In this document: positions 26,714-36,207 of the stretch, piece by piece
Numbering within the stretch: the first letter of the stretch is position 1
Layout: each line of letters begins with the position of its first letter
Source of the DNA: Bacteroides propionicifaciens DSM 19291 = JCM 14649
GTDB taxonomy: Bacteria > Bacteroidota > Bacteroidia > Bacteroidales > Bacteroidaceae
DNA length: 64,000 nt
Assembly (NCBI RefSeq): GCF_000375405.1
Contig: NZ_AQWS01000015.1
Coordinates: 120 to 64,119, forward strand
Reading direction: 5' to 3'
Translations under genes and position numbers: made by a program
Notes under the pieces: model-generated
Seen by the model: only the letters and a program-made list of their open reading frames with translations
What the model was told of the DNA's origin: nothing
Database searches by the model: none

Positions 26714-29700
26714 TTATAATAAGGGTTTAAGCCATTGCTTAACCTGGTCAATGTTTTGATTTTTTCTCTCTGCATAGTCTTCCGCCTGATCTAGCCCAAT
26801 TCTTCCAACTGAGAAGTATTTGCTTTGCGGGTGCGAAAAGTAGTATCCCGAAATCGATGAGGCTGGGTACATGGCAAAGCTTGAAGTTATGCGTACTCCA
26901 ATTTTTTGTTCAATCTCCAAAAGTTCCCAAATTGTTTTCTTCTGTTGGTGGTCGGGGCACGCAGGATAACCTGGTGCAGGACGAATGCCTTGATACTCTT
27001 CAGCAATTAGCTGTTGATAACTTAAAGATTCAGGCTCAGCATATCCCCAAGCTTCTTTTCGAACATACCGGTGTAGGTATTCAGCATAAGCCTCTGCCAA
27101 TCGATCGGAAAGTGAACTCAGTAGTAATGCCGTATAGTCGTCTCCCGATTTTTTGAAGCGCTGTACTTTTAAGTCAATACCCAATCCACTCGTTACACAG
27201 AAGAAGCCCATATAATCCGTCTTGCCGTTCTCTTTAGGTGCCACAAAATCGGAAAGGGCATAGTTGGGTAAACCGTTGTTTTTTGCCATTTGCTGACGAA
27301 GCGTATAGATTGTGGTCAACGGTTTTCCATCGGGGGCACATACTTCGATGTCATCGGTTCGAACCTGGTTGGCTCCGAATAATCCGTATATAGCTTTGGG
27401 TTGAAACCACGCTTCTTTTTTAGCTTGCTCTAACAAATCTACTGCGTCGTTGTATAATTGTGATGCTGATTCTCCGACTACTGGATCGGTCAGAATCTCA
27501 GGGAATTTGCCGTAAAGCTCCCAAGCATTAAAGAATGGGCTCCAATCGATATACGGAATGAGTTCACCAATTTCGACCTCTTTTGTATAGACACCCAACT
27601 CTCTAGGCCTAGTAGGTTGATAATTATCCCACTCGATGGCGAGCTTATTAACTCTGGCTTCTTGAATTGATAATAAGCTCTGTGTTTCTCTCTTGTTGAG
27701 GTACTTCTCTTTTGTCTGTTGATAATCGTCTTTTATCGACTGAATATACTCCTGAGAAGTTTCGGGTTGTAGTAAGTTGCTCACAACAGTAACTGCACGT
27801 GAAGCATCTTTGACCTGCACAACTGCCCCACTGTAATGCGGTGCTATCTTTACTGCTGTATGTAGTTTGGTCGTTGTTGCACCACCCACCATTACGGGTA
27901 TCTTACAGTCTATTTTTTCGAGTTCAGATACCACATGAATCATCTCGTCAAGTGAGGGTGTAATGAGTCCACTAAGACCGATAATATCTACTTTTTCACG
28001 AATGGCTGTTTCAATTATTTTTTCGGCAGGTACCATTACCCCTAAATCAATAATTTCGTAATTATTGCAAGCCAATACTACCGATACAATATTTTTACCT
28101 ATATCGTGAACATCTCCTTTGACTGTAGCTAGTAATATCTTTGGAGAACTGCTGGATTTTTTAGTTGTTTTAGTCGATTCAATATAGGGTAGAAGATAGG
28201 CTACTGCCTGTTTCATTACACGTGCAGACTTCACTACTTGAGGAAGGAACATTTTACCTTCGCCAAATAAATTGCCGACAATACCCATGGCATGCATTAG
28301 ATTAACCTCTATTACCTCTATGGGGTGATTTGCTGTCAATCGTGCCTCTTCAATGTCTTCTTCAATATGTGTGGAAACTCCCTTAACCAGTGCATAATCA
28401 AGTCGACTTTGTAGGTCAGTGGTTCTCCACTGCTCAATAACTTGAGCGTGCTCTTCTTTTATGTCTTTAATGCTATCTGCAAACTCTAATAGTTTCCCCG
28501 TAGCATCGTCGGTTCGATCGAAAAGTACATCTTCAATTCGGGTTAAAAGTTCTGGCTCAATTTCATCGTAAACCGTCAGTAAACTTGGATTAACAATTCC
28601 CATGCTTAAGCCGTGTTTGATTCCGTGATACAGAAAAGCTGAATGCATCGCTTCACGAATGGGGTTATTGCCTCTAAATGAAAACGATACATTGCTGATG
28701 CCACCACTAATATTAGCTAGCGGAAGGTTCTCTTTAATCCATTTTGAGCCTAAGAAGAAATCGAGTGCATTTCGACGATGTTCCTCCATTCCTGTTGCTA
28801 CAGGAAATACATTGGGGTCGAAGATGATATCTTGTGCTGGGAAACCTACTTGTTCGGTTAGTATATTATACGAACGACTACAGATTTCGATACGTCGCTC
28901 CAAATTATCGGCTTGTCCATTTTCATCAAATGCCATTACAATAACTGCTGCACCATATCTCTTGATTAATTTGGCATGGTGGATAAACTCGGCTTCTCCC
29001 GATTTTAAACTGATTGAGTTGACAACACCTTTACCCTGCAGGCATTGCAGTCCTGCTTCGATAACCTCCCATTTAGAACTGTCAATCATAATGGGAACTT
29101 TGGCTATTTCGGGTTCAGAGGCAATTAGGTTTAAGAAGGTTTTCATCTCTTGGGTACCGTCGAGTAACCCCTCATCCATATTGATATCAATGATTTGAGC
29201 ACCTCCTTCAACTTGCTCTCTGGCTATAGCTAGAGCCTGTTCATAACTTTGCTCTTTGATGAGTCTTAAAAACTTCTTTGAGCCTGTTACGTTGGTGCGT
29301 TCACCCACGTTGACAAAGGCAATATTCTCGTTGTACTTGAAAGGTTCTAAACCAGAAAGCTCCAAAACCCGAGGTTTTGTTTTTTCTATGTAAGTCGACT
29401 TTGTTTGGTCTGCTTGACTTGCTAACTCACTTATTACTCGGATATGATCGGGAGTAGTTCCACAACATCCACCCACAATCCGTATCGCAGGGTTTTGTAG
29501 TAACGACTGAATTTCCTGACCCATGATTTGTGGGGTTTGATCGTAGTAGCCAAACTCGTTGGGTAATCCCGCATTTGGGTGGATAGAGATGGGATAGGGG
29601 CTAACTCGTTCTAGCTCTAAGGCATAGGTTTTGAGTTGCTTTGCTCCCCATCCACAATTTAACCCAATGCTTAACAGAGGAGTATGTGAGATTGAAGTTA

Positions 29701-30400
29701 TAAAAGCTTCTAGGGTTTGTCCCGATAGAATACGCCCCGAAGCATCGGTGATCGTACCCGAAACCATAATCGGAATTTGAAGATTCCACTCTTGGCTCAA
29801 TTGATCGATTGCAAAGAGTGCAGCTTTAGCGTTTAGTGTATCGAAGATGGTTTCGATCATTAGCAAGTCGGCACCTCCTTTTATGAGTGCTTCTGCTTGC
29901 TGCTTATATGCAGTTCGTAGTTCTTCAAAACTAATCGCACGATAACCTGGACGATTAACGTCGGGCGAAAGACTCGCTGTTTTATTGGTCGGACCTAGTA
30001 CTCCTGCTACAAATCGAGGTTTGTCTGGTGTTAAAGCACTAAATTTTTTAGCAGCTTTTTTGGCCAGTTGTGCCGATTGGAAATTAAGTTTCTCAACCTC
30101 TTGGCTTAAACCATAATCAGCTTGAGCTATTGTGGTCGAAGAGAACGTATTTGTTTCAATAATATCGGCACCAGCTTCCAAATAAGCTTCATGAATTTGA
30201 GTAATGATGTCGGGACGTGTAAGTGAAAGAACGTCATAATTACCCTTTAGTAGGATTTTAGAGTCGGCAAATAGCTCGCCTCTAAAATCCTGCTCAACTA
30301 GGTTATGGGCTTGAATCATTGTCCCCATAGCTCCGTCGAGTACTAGTGTTTTGTTTTGGATTAACTCCCTTAGTAGTGTATAGTTTTCAGATGGAATCAT
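26714..30400 (-). CDS. metH: Cobalamin-dependent methionine synthase
   Basis: B12-dependent enzyme that moves a methyl group from 5-methyltetrahydrofolate to homocysteine. All four modules are present in 1228 residues: homocysteine domain with zinc motif GGCCGTTP (310-317), pterin domain (about 355-620), cobalamin domain with D763-V-H765-D-I-G-K769 whose His replaces the lower B12 ligand, and the SAM-dependent activation domain ending in the [12 protein letters not shown] and [13 protein letters not shown] blocks. It is 3 bases after metY. No cobalamin riboswitch precedes the operon; control seems to come from the metY leader. Confidence 0.97.
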   Translation of the reverse strand: MIPSENYTLLRELIQNKTLVLDGAMGTMIQAHNLVEQDFRGELFADSKILLKGNYDVLSLTRPDIITQIHEAYLEAGADIIETNTFSSTTIAQADYGLSQEVEKLNFQSAQLAKKAAKKFSALTPDKPRFVAGVLGPTNKTASLSPDVNRPGYRAISFEELRTAYKQQAEALIKGGADLLMIETIFDTLNAKAALFAIDQLSQEWNLQIPIMVSGTITDASGRILSGQTLEAFITSISHTPLLSIGLNCGWGAKQLKTYALELERVSPYPISIHPNAGLPNEFGYYDQTPQIMGQEIQSLLQNPAIRIVGGCCGTTPDHIRVISELASQADQTKSTYIEKTKPRVLELSGLEPFKYNENIAFVNVGERTNVTGSKKFLRLIKEQSYEQALAIAREQVEGGAQIIDINMDEGLLDGTQEMKTFLNLIASEPEIAKVPIMIDSSKWEVIEAGLQCLQGKGVVNSISLKSGEAEFIHHAKLIKRYGAAVIVMAFDENGQADNLERRIEICSRSYNILTEQVGFPAQDIIFDPNVFPVATGMEEHRRNALDFFLGSKWIKENLPLANISGGISNVSFSFRGNNPIREAMHSAFLYHGIKHGLSMGIVNPSLLTVYDEIEPELLTRIEDVLFDRTDDATGKLLEFADSIKDIKEEHAQVIEQWRTTDLQSRLDYALVKGVSTHIEEDIEEARLTANHPIEVIEVNLMHAMGIVGNLFGEGKMFLPQVVKSARVMKQAVAYLLPYIESTKTTKKSSSSPKILLATVKGDVHDIGKNIVSVVLACNNYEIIDLGVMVPAEKIIETAIREKVDIIGLSGLITPSLDEMIHVVSELEKIDCKIPVMVGGATTTKLHTAVKIAPHYSGAVVQVKDASRAVTVVSNLLQPETSQEYIQSIKDDYQQTKEKYLNKRETQSLLSIQEARVNKLAIEWDNYQPTRPRELGVYTKEVEIGELIPYIDWSPFFNAWELYGKFPEILTDPVVGESASQLYNDAVDLLEQAKKEAWFQPKAIYGLFGANQVRTDDIEVCAPDGKPLTTIYTLRQQMAKNNGLPNYALSDFVAPKENGKTDYMGFFCVTSGLGIDLKVQRFKKSGDDYTALLLSSLSDRLAEAYAEYLHRYVRKEAWGYAEPESLSYQQLIAEEYQGIRPAPGYPACPDHQQKKTIWELLEIEQKIGVRITSSFAMYPASSISGYYFSHPQSKYFSVGRIGLDQAEDYAERKNQNIDQVKQWLKPLL

Positions 30401-30403
30401 AGT

Positions 30404-31678
30404 TTATAATGTATAGAAGACTGTTCTTAAGTCGTTTTTTAAGTCCCCAATGTTTTCTAGTCCCACAGAAAGACGAATCAAATCGGGCGTTACACCTGTT
30501 GATAACTGCTCCTGCGGTGATAGCTGTTCATGAGTGGTTGAGGCTGGATGAATTATCAACGATTTCGAGTCTCCAATATTGGCCAATAGAGCAAACAATT
30601 TGGTTGAGCCTACTACTTTTTTTGCGGCATCGTATCCACCTTTTAGTCCGAAGGTTACTACACCACTTTGTCCGTTGGGTAGGTATTTTTGTGCCAACTC
30701 ATAATAGGCATTGCCCTCTAGCCCCGGATAGTTTACCCAAGCCACTTCGGGTTGTTCTTGCAACCACTTAGCTAGTAATAAAGCATTTTGAGAATGTTTC
30801 TCTATACGTAGGGGTAATGTTTCAAGTCCTTGTATGATTTGGAATGCATTGAATGGGCTGAGTGCTGCACCCAAATCTCTAAGTCCTTCGATACGGATTT
30901 TTGCAATAAAGGCTGCATTACCAAGTGCCTCATGATAAACTAATCCATGATAACCAGCAGAAGGTGTGGTGAATTCGGGGAATTTACCATTGCCCCAGTT
31001 GTAAGTTCCTGCATCGATGATTGCTCCACCTAGTGAAGTTCCGTTGCCCGAAATATATTTTGTAAGCGAGTGGATAACAATATTTGCTCCGTAAGTGATA
31101 GGGTTGAGTAAGAATGGAGTTGCTACGGTGTTATCGACAATAAAAGGAATATCGGCTTCGTTCGAAATTCGTCCAATCTCTTCGAGTTCTACTACGTCTA
31201 GTTTAGGGTTACCCAAGCTCTCCACAAAAATAGCACGTGTGTTAGGTTGAATTGCATTTTTGAAGTTCTGAGGATCTTTCGGGTCAACAAAAGTTGTTTC
31301 GATATTAAATCGTCTTAAGGTGACATTGAGTAGGTTGTATGTACCCCCGTATAAGCTGTTCGAAGAGATAATATGGTCACCTGGTTTGAGTAGAGTTAAC
31401 AGTGTGGTAGAGATAGCCGAAGCTCCAGATGCTGTAACTACTGCTCCAATTCCACCTTCGAGTGCTGCTAAACGTTGTTCTAATACATCGTTGGTTGGGT
31501 TGTTAAGACGTGTGTAGATGTAGGTCGGGATTGAAAGATTAAAAGCACCAGCAGCGTGATCAGCATCGTTGAACACGTACGAAGTAGTTTGATAAATTGG
31601 CACAGCTTGGCTTCCTTGTGTGTTTTTACTGTCGTGACCTTGGTGTAATGCTTTGGTTTCAAAATTTAAATTGCTCAT
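30404..31678 (-). CDS. metY: O-acetylhomoserine sulfhydrylase / aminocarboxypropyltransferase
   Basis: PLP enzyme of the Cys/Met metabolism family that makes homocysteine from O-acetylhomoserine and sulfide. The 424-residue length and the ALEGGIGAVVTASGASA and SLGNPKLDVVE blocks fit MetY; the PLP lysine is in SLTKYISG followed by NGTSLGG. It is the first structural gene of metY-metH-metF, which together run from homoserine ester to methionine. The start at 31678 lies 36 bases after the attenuator T-run. Cystathionine gamma-synthase is the alternative in this family, but the length and the HGTSLGG-like block favour MetY. Confidence 0.94.
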   Translation of the reverse strand: MSNLNFETKALHQGHDSKNTQGSQAVPIYQTTSYVFNDADHAAGAFNLSIPTYIYTRLNNPTNDVLEQRLAALEGGIGAVVTASGASAISTTLLTLLKPGDHIISSNSLYGGTYNLLNVTLRRFNIETTFVDPKDPQNFKNAIQPNTRAIFVESLGNPKLDVVELEEIGRISNEADIPFIVDNTVATPFLLNPITYGANIVIHSLTKYISGNGTSLGGAIIDAGTYNWGNGKFPEFTTPSAGYHGLVYHEALGNAAFIAKIRIEGLRDLGAALSPFNAFQIIQGLETLPLRIEKHSQNALLLAKWLQEQPEVAWVNYPGLEGNAYYELAQKYLPNGQSGVVTFGLKGGYDAAKKVVGSTKLFALLANIGDSKSLIIHPASTTHEQLSPQEQLSTGVTPDLIRLSVGLENIGDLKNDLRTVFYTL

Positions 31679-31713
31679 AACGTTTTGTTTTATTGGGTTT
31701 AATTATTGGGTAC

Positions 31714-31748
31714 AAAAAAAGGAGCCCTTGCTTTCGCAAGAACTCCTT
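31714..31748 (-). terminator. Intrinsic terminator (attenuator) in the met leader
   Basis: On the minus strand: AAGGAGTTCTTGC, GAAA loop, GCAAGGGCTCCTT, then seven further T residues. The stem is 13 bp with two U-G pairs, located between the leader peptide stop (25 bases upstream) and the metY start (36 bases downstream). A terminator placed inside the promoter-to-gene leader is the hallmark of attenuation. Confidence 0.85.
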
Positions 31749-31843
31749 AATCCGTATCTTAAATTTATTTCTGTCAGTTATTTAAGTTTGGGGAATAGGC
31801 AAGCCTTGCGAAGAGTAATCTCCACATCATCATGATAGCTTGC
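31733..31843 (-). promoter_or_regulatory. Alternative RNA pairings of the met attenuator
   Basis: Three mutually exclusive pairings can be read. Segment 1 (31837-31843, GCAAGCT over codons 8-10) pairs with segment 2 (31799-31805, GGCTTGC) over 7 bp. Segment 2's 5' side (31804-31812, TTCGCAAGG) instead pairs with the terminator's 5' arm (31733-31741, TCTTGCGAA) over 9 bp, forming an antiterminator. The terminator is the third. A ribosome stalled at Met codons 8-14 would cover segment 1 and free segment 2 for antitermination. Pairings were found by eye; energies were not computed. Confidence 0.65.
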
Positions 31844-31866
31844 ATATTTTGGTTCTTAAATCCCAT
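31774..31866 (-). CDS. Methionine-rich leader peptide of the metY-metH-metF operon
   Basis: A 30-codon frame too short for ordinary gene finding. Its first 14 codons contain five Met codons: positions 1, 8 and an uninterrupted trio at 12-14, followed by Trp-Arg-Leu-Leu. It ends with TGA 25 bases before the intrinsic terminator and lies on the same strand as metY. The excess of codons for the product amino acid of the downstream operon, exactly where a ribosome stall would matter, is the evidence that it is translated. Translation itself is not shown; the ATG has only an A-rich upstream region, normal for Bacteroidota. Confidence 0.72.
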   Translation of the reverse strand: MGFKNQNMQAIMMMWRLLFARLAYSPNLNN

Positions 31867-31887
31867 AACTTTAATTCTTTATTTTGG

Positions 31888-31915
31888 CAATATAAGGCTT
31901 ATTTTTTAAAAACAA
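31888..31915 (-). promoter_or_regulatory. Possible promoter of the met leader
   Basis: On the minus strand: TTG (31913-31915), 18 bases, then TATATTG (31888-31894), one T short of TAnnTTTG. It would start RNA about 15 bases before the leader peptide ATG. Read-through from the Pmp3-like gene upstream is the alternative. Confidence 0.4.
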
Positions 31916-31931
31916 GAGACCGATAAATATT

Positions 31932-32138
31932 TTAATTTGTTTTTTGACGGTTAAGTTCTCTAACCAGTCTTTCCACATCTGCTCTATTTCTGGCTTGTAC
32001 TCGCGATGATACGGCCCAAATAGCAGCTGGCAACCACCCAATCAGGGTTATTTGTAGTATGAGGCAGAGTAGACCTGCAAATATTTTTCCTCTCATAAAA
32101 AAAGAGAGCCAAGGAACTAGTATTGCAATGAGTAGCAT
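31932..32138 (-). CDS. YqaE/Pmp3-family small membrane protein
   Basis: A 68-residue protein with two hydrophobic helices (about 2-13 and 20-43) around a short basic turn, the LLCLILQITLIGWLPAAIWAV block typical of Pmp3/YqaE proteins, and a charged C-terminal tail longer than usual. The family is linked to membrane potential and salt stress in other organisms; the role here is not known. It lies just upstream of the met leader on the same strand. Confidence 0.75.
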   Translation of the reverse strand: MLLIAILVPWLSFFMRGKIFAGLLCLILQITLIGWLPAAIWAVSSRVQARNRADVERLVRELNRQKTN

Positions 32139-32211
32139 AGTAATATTGTGTTTATTTTTAGCGAAGATATAACTTCTCTGTAATATAACTTCCAGTTTTA
32201 TTTGAATTTAA

Positions 32212-33363
32212 TTAAGATTTAGTTCCAGCATAATGTTTCCGAAATGTAGTTAAAGCCAGAAATCCTATCAGGGCTAATGGGATTCCAAACAAGGCTGTGT
32301 ATTCGTAGCTATATCCCAAACCAATACTCGTACCACCTAGGTAAGCACCTAGAGCGTTGCCTAAGTTAAATGCGATTTGGACACTCGCTGCCCCAAGTAA
32401 TTCGCCTCCTTTTGAAAACTTAATGAGTAGGATTTGCTGAGGGCTTGAGAGTGCAAAGAGAGCCGATGTTGAGAGGAACAATAAAATTACGGCTATCCAC
32501 GGTTGAGATACGAAGAGAAATAATCCTATTAAGATAAAAACAACCATCCCTTGTACGCAAAGAGCTACTTTTCTTGGGGTGTAGATATCCGATAGTCGTC
32601 CACTAATTAAGTTGCCTATTACCATACCTAACCCTGCAAGAATCATAATATAGGTCATTGAGCTGGCCGAAAATCCGGCGACATTTGTAAAGAGTGGGGT
32701 AACATAGCTATACCAACAGAAGATACTACCGTTACCTACCATGGTTGCCAAAATCAAAAGCCATGGAGCAGGCGATTTCAGGAAAGCAAACTGCCCCTTA
32801 ATCCCTGTGTCGGGTAGACTGTTGACGTGTGGTAGCCATTTCCAAATGCTGTAGAATACCCAAATGCCCCAAATAGCAACAAAAAAGAAGATAATTCGCC
32901 ATGAAAAATGAAGGCTTAAGAGTGTGCCTAGTGGCACTCCAATAAGGTTAGCAACAGTCATGCCAGCAATCATTATGGCAACTGCTAGTGACTTTTTACC
33001 TTCGGGTGCAAGGCTAGAGGCCACAATAGATCCGACTCCAAAATAGGCTCCATGAGGCAAGCCAGAGAAAAAACGGGCAATTAATAACGTTTCGTAATTG
33101 GGTGCGAAAGTAGCTGCTATATTTCCCACTACCATAATAGACACCAATGCAAGTAGAATATGTTTGAGTGGGTTTTTTCTTGCTAAAATAAGGATAGGAG
33201 CTCCAAAACATACTCCCAATGCATAGGCTGAGATGAGGTTCCCTGCAGTATTTATGTCGATATTGAAGTTAGTAGCGACATCCGTAAGGATTCCCATCAT
33301 TACAAATTCTGTAATTCCCAACCCTAAAGTCCCAAAAGCTAAGGCTAATAACCCCTTGTTCAT
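32212..33363 (-). CDS. MFS exporter, AraJ-like
   Basis: Twelve-helix major facilitator of 383 residues related to AraJ and sugar or drug efflux proteins of the DHA1 type. Visible landmarks are GITEFVMMGILTDVA at helix 1, ARFFSGLPHGAYFGVGSIVAS (helix 4) and the motif-C-like MTVANLIGVPLGTLLS. It has its own -7 element 27 bases upstream and ends 73 bases before the Pmp3-like gene. Substrate unknown. Confidence 0.88.
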   Translation of the reverse strand: MNKGLLALAFGTLGLGITEFVMMGILTDVATNFNIDINTAGNLISAYALGVCFGAPILILARKNPLKHILLALVSIMVVGNIAATFAPNYETLLIARFFSGLPHGAYFGVGSIVASSLAPEGKKSLAVAIMIAGMTVANLIGVPLGTLLSLHFSWRIIFFFVAIWGIWVFYSIWKWLPHVNSLPDTGIKGQFAFLKSPAPWLLILATMVGNGSIFCWYSYVTPLFTNVAGFSASSMTYIMILAGLGMVIGNLISGRLSDIYTPRKVALCVQGMVVFILIGLFLFVSQPWIAVILLFLSTSALFALSSPQQILLIKFSKGGELLGAASVQIAFNLGNALGAYLGGTSIGLGYSYEYTALFGIPLALIGFLALTTFRKHYAGTKS

Positions 33364-33389
33364 AACTCAATTCATTTTTTTAGATTTTG

Positions 33390-33418
33390 CAAAAGTACAA
33401 ACTTCGACTGAATAACAA
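33390..33418 (-). promoter_or_regulatory. Promoter of the MFS exporter gene
   Basis: On the minus strand, -7 TACTTTTG (33390-33397), with a minimal -33 TTG (33416-33418) 18 bases away. Confidence 0.5.
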
Positions 33419-33643
33419 TAGCTTAGAAGCCCTTTAATTGGCCTAATTCAAGAAGTCCTTGATCTATGTTAAAACCAAAGGGTGGTTTAGGACAAATGAG
33501 TAAGTCGTTTGGTTAGTGGGAGTAAGGAGGAAAGTTTAGTGTTTATATTATGATTCATAGTGTTACTTTGTTTATATTTAATGCTGTTTGTTGCTTGTTT
33601 TTCTTAAAGTAAGCTCATAGTAATATATACAAAAATAAAGATT

Positions 33644-34222
33644 ATGAAAAAAACGCTATTATTTGCACTAGCAATACTCATTCCATTAATTGGATATGCA
33701 CAAAGAGACAGTATCGGAGTATATTATGAAACAGATTTAGGGCTTAAGAAAATAGAACCTATACGCTACACTAAAACTAAAGTCAATACACTTGGGTCAG
33801 CATTTAGTATGGGTATAGCTAGTACATCAATTAGAAAAATATATCCTGGTGCAACATCGTCTAATGTTGTAAGTAATACACCTGTGTTTTACTTTTATTA
33901 TCAGGATGAAGTCAAGTTGAGCCAAGAAATAAAATATTATATGTTCTACGCATCCGATACCCCTAGTGATATTATTTTGGCTAAGTTTAAAAAGAAGAAA
34001 AAGACAAGAGAACTCTCAGTTGGTAAAATTAATGCTTATTCAGGGATGACTATGGGAACTGCAGATGATGTAGATGCTGCGGTTGAATTTGAGGAAGTTC
34101 GTGATGGAGTTTACAAAGTATATTTTGATAAACCTATAGCTAATGGAGAATATTGTTTTTTATTTAATAGTCCCGATGGAGAGGGGGCATACATGTATGT
34201 ATTCGATTTCACTGTTAGCTGA
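33644..34222 (+). CDS. Exported protein of unknown function
   Basis: A 192-residue protein with a clear signal peptide (Met-Lys-Lys, hydrophobic core, cleavage near Gly-Tyr-Ala-Gln). The mature part contains a Lys-rich run (KFKKKKKTRELSVGK) in the middle and a beta-rich C-terminal half (GVYKVYFDKPIANGEYCFLFNSPDG) resembling a small immunoglobulin-like sandwich. I recognise no named family. It is monocistronic, closed by a terminator 62 bases after the stop. The 280-base gap before it contains only the MFS promoter on the other strand and a weak TTACTTTG. Confidence 0.75.
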   Translation: MKKTLLFALAILIPLIGYAQRDSIGVYYETDLGLKKIEPIRYTKTKVNTLGSAFSMGIASTSIRKIYPGATSSNVVSNTPVFYFYYQDEVKLSQEIKYYMFYASDTPSDIILAKFKKKKKTRELSVGKINAYSGMTMGTADDVDAAVEFEEVRDGVYKVYFDKPIANGEYCFLFNSPDGEGAYMYVFDFTVS

Positions 34223-34284
34223 ATAAATTATCTGTGATCTATACCTGTGTAGAGAAGCGGAAAGCTAAGAATTATATATTAACA

Positions 34285-34325
34285 AAAACGGCAGGTAGAA
34301 ACTAATCTAACTGCCGTTTTTGTAT
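34285..34325. terminator. Terminator next to tRNA-Pro
   Basis: AAAACGGCAG (34285-34294) / CTGCCGTTTT (34311-34320), extended inward by TAGA/TCTA, with T-run right and A-run left. It can end both the exported-protein transcript and the tRNA transcript from the other strand. Confidence 0.82.
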
Positions 34326-34327
34326 GG

Positions 34328-34402
34328 TCGGGGTGACTGGATTCGAACCAGCGACCTCGCGCCCCCCAGACGCGCACTCTAACCGGGCTGAGCCACACCC
34401 CG
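34328..34402 (-). tRNA. tRNA-Pro, anticodon GGG
   Basis: 75-base cloverleaf on the minus strand: acceptor CGGGGTG paired with CACCCCG, D stem GCTC/GAGT, anticodon stem CGCGT/GCGCG with loop CTGGGGG (anticodon GGG, reads CCC and CCU), T stem GCTGG/CCAGT with loop TTCGAAT, discriminator A. CCA is not encoded. Confidence 0.96.
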
Positions 34403-34424
34403 CTATACTTTCGTATTGCGATTG

Positions 34425-34456
34425 CGAAATTAATGCATTTAATAATGAATAACAAA
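34425..34456 (-). promoter_or_regulatory. Possible promoter of tRNA-Pro
   Basis: On the minus strand, TTTG (34453-34456), a 20-base spacer, then TAATTTCG (34425-34432), one base off TAnnTTTG, 22 bases before the tRNA. Confidence 0.45.
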
Positions 34457-34509
34457 CTATGATTGACAAATAATTTCTTTTGCTAAGTAAGCTATTCATT
34501 ACAAGTATA

Positions 34510-35580
34510 TTATATCCCCATGAAGTCTCTGTAGAAGTCGAAGCTCTCAAAAATAAGTTCCTTTTCGACTACCTCATCAAGCGAAACCTCACCTCTGCTT
34601 TTGAGTAGTGGCATATTGATGATACCTTCACCTTTCGTATTCTTTTTGTCGTGCAATATATACTCATAAAGCTGTTCGTACTCCTTGCACTCAATAAAGA
34701 AGGCTCCGTATCGGGATTTTATTAAGTCGATGATTGGCTTTAGTTCCTCACGTGGGAAACCACATTGTTTATGTGCTATATAAAGCTCGCAGATTAAGCC
34801 CCACGCTATTGCATAACCATGTAATATTGGACGGTCGGTATGTAGGGCATGGCTCTCAAAAGCATGACCTATTGTATGACCTAAGTTTAAGATTTTTCGT
34901 AATCCTTTTTCGTGAGGGTCTTGTGTTACATAGAACTCTTTAACCGCAATTGACTCTTCGACCAGCATAGCCAGAGTTTCATAATCAATAGGAGCATCGA
35001 AGCTAAAATTAATTAATTGGTCATAGTGTTCCACCTTATAGATAAGTCCGTGCTTTAGCATTTCGGCATAGCCTGATAAGTTGTTTTCTTTATCCAAGCT
35101 CTTTAAAAACTGCATGTCAATAAGAACAGCATCGGCATCGTAAAATGCACCCACTTCGTTCTTTAAACCATTGAAGTTGATGCCCGTCTTGCCACCTAGT
35201 GAAGCATCTACCATGGATAACAAGGTTGTTGGGATATTAATACAATGCATTCCTCTCTTAAAGGTCGCTGCACCAAAAGCACCTAAGTCCGAAATCATCC
35301 CTCCTCCAATATTAATCAGCAAAGATCTTCTCGAAGCTCCCTGTGAGCTAAGATTCTTCCATACGAACATTAGCGACTGAATTGTCTTATTATTATCGCC
35401 CGAGGGGATTGTACTGATATTCGCTTCTTGCAGAAGTGGGTGATCTTGTATGGCAGGCAAACAGTGCTTGTATGTATTCGTATCGGTAAGAATAAAAATC
35501 TTATCAGGATTGATTCTTTCGATTTGACGAGTTAAATCTTCTCGAAGATTGGTAGTTATAATTAGAGATTGACGTTCCAT
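34510..35580 (-). CDS. aroB: 3-dehydroquinate synthase
   Basis: NAD- and zinc-dependent cyclase forming 3-dehydroquinate from DAHP, the second shikimate step. The start at 35580 (Met-Glu-Arg-Gln-Ser-Leu) gives 356 residues and places a perfect -7 element 29 bases upstream; the frame continues 31 codons further, but that would overlap the promoter. Landmarks: NIGGGMISDLGAFGAATFKRG-type NAD loop, SGYAEMLKHGLI and LNLGHTIGHAFE with zinc-binding histidines. Confidence 0.95.
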   Translation of the reverse strand: MERQSLIITTNLREDLTRQIERINPDKIFILTDTNTYKHCLPAIQDHPLLQEANISTIPSGDNNKTIQSLMFVWKNLSSQGASRRSLLINIGGGMISDLGAFGAATFKRGMHCINIPTTLLSMVDASLGGKTGINFNGLKNEVGAFYDADAVLIDMQFLKSLDKENNLSGYAEMLKHGLIYKVEHYDQLINFSFDAPIDYETLAMLVEESIAVKEFYVTQDPHEKGLRKILNLGHTIGHAFESHALHTDRPILHGYAIAWGLICELYIAHKQCGFPREELKPIIDLIKSRYGAFFIECKEYEQLYEYILHDKKNTKGEGIINMPLLKSRGEVSLDEVVEKELIFESFDFYRDFMGI

Positions 35581-35609
35581 GAGGTTTAAAATAATTCTTA
35601 GTAATATAA

Positions 35610-35617
35610 CAAAGATA
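35610..35617 (-). promoter_or_regulatory. -7 element of aroB
   Basis: TATCTTTG on the minus strand; its position supports the aroB start at 35580 over the longer frame. Confidence 0.55.
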
Positions 35618-35710
35618 TGTTTTACAGCTTTATTATTGAAATTATGCTTTGAAAATAAGAGTTTCCTCGGCATTAATCTTCTCTTCCCAGAGTTTTATAT
35701 GGCCTTTTGC

Positions 35711-35718
35711 TATCTTTG
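35711..35718 (+). promoter_or_regulatory. -7 element upstream of the membrane protein at 35748
   Basis: TATCTTTG, 29 bases before the start; divergent from aroB. Confidence 0.5.
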
Positions 35719-35747
35719 TTAAGACTAACGACTTATAAACAGAATCT

Positions 35748-36128
35748 ATGAGAGCTTTATTTCCATCCTATTGCAGAGCTTTGGGCTATTTAGTTTTAAT
35801 CTTTGCTTTGTCATTTCCGTTACTCTTATTTTATCTAAATGTCTTAACAGACGATAACCTATTGTTGGTGAAGGTTTCAGTAAAGTTGGTTTTGATTTTT
35901 GGAGCGCTATTAATGCTTTTTGCCAAACGCAACAATAAAACCTCTATGAGTGTGTATAGAGAAAAATCAATTGTATTTGGTCTTATCCTTACAACTATTT
36001 ATCTCTTTGCCGATATGTTTCTGCACATTATATCACAAGATTTGACTTATACTGACGGATCTTCCTTTCTTGTATTTTTGATCTTAAGCAATGCTTGTTT
36101 TGAGTATTTTACGATCTCTAAGCGATAA
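35748..36128 (+). CDS. Small integral membrane protein of unknown function
   Basis: A 126-residue protein with four predicted membrane helices (about 11-31, 39-58, 72-93 and 102-118) and short polar loops. No motif recognised. It is followed 79 bases later by the beta-barrel protein gene on the same strand. Confidence 0.7.
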   Translation: MRALFPSYCRALGYLVLIFALSFPLLLFYLNVLTDDNLLLVKVSVKLVLIFGALLMLFAKRNNKTSMSVYREKSIVFGLILTTIYLFADMFLHIISQDLTYTDGSSFLVFLILSNACFEYFTISKR

Positions 36129-36207
36129 ATAACAGAACATCTTTTAAACCTTTTAAGTTAATGCAAGTCTAATAGACAAACGTTACTAACTAGATATACC
36201 CTAATTT

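Noticed and set aside
31679-31930. SAM or cobalamin riboswitch upstream of metY
   Set aside because: The leader is short and shows no recognisable riboswitch core; the Met-rich frame plus terminator explains the structure better.
34302-34550. Open frame of 82 codons over the tRNA-Pro region
   Set aside because: It runs through the tRNA and the 3' end of aroB and has no protein-like conservation; it is an artefact of the tRNA sequence.
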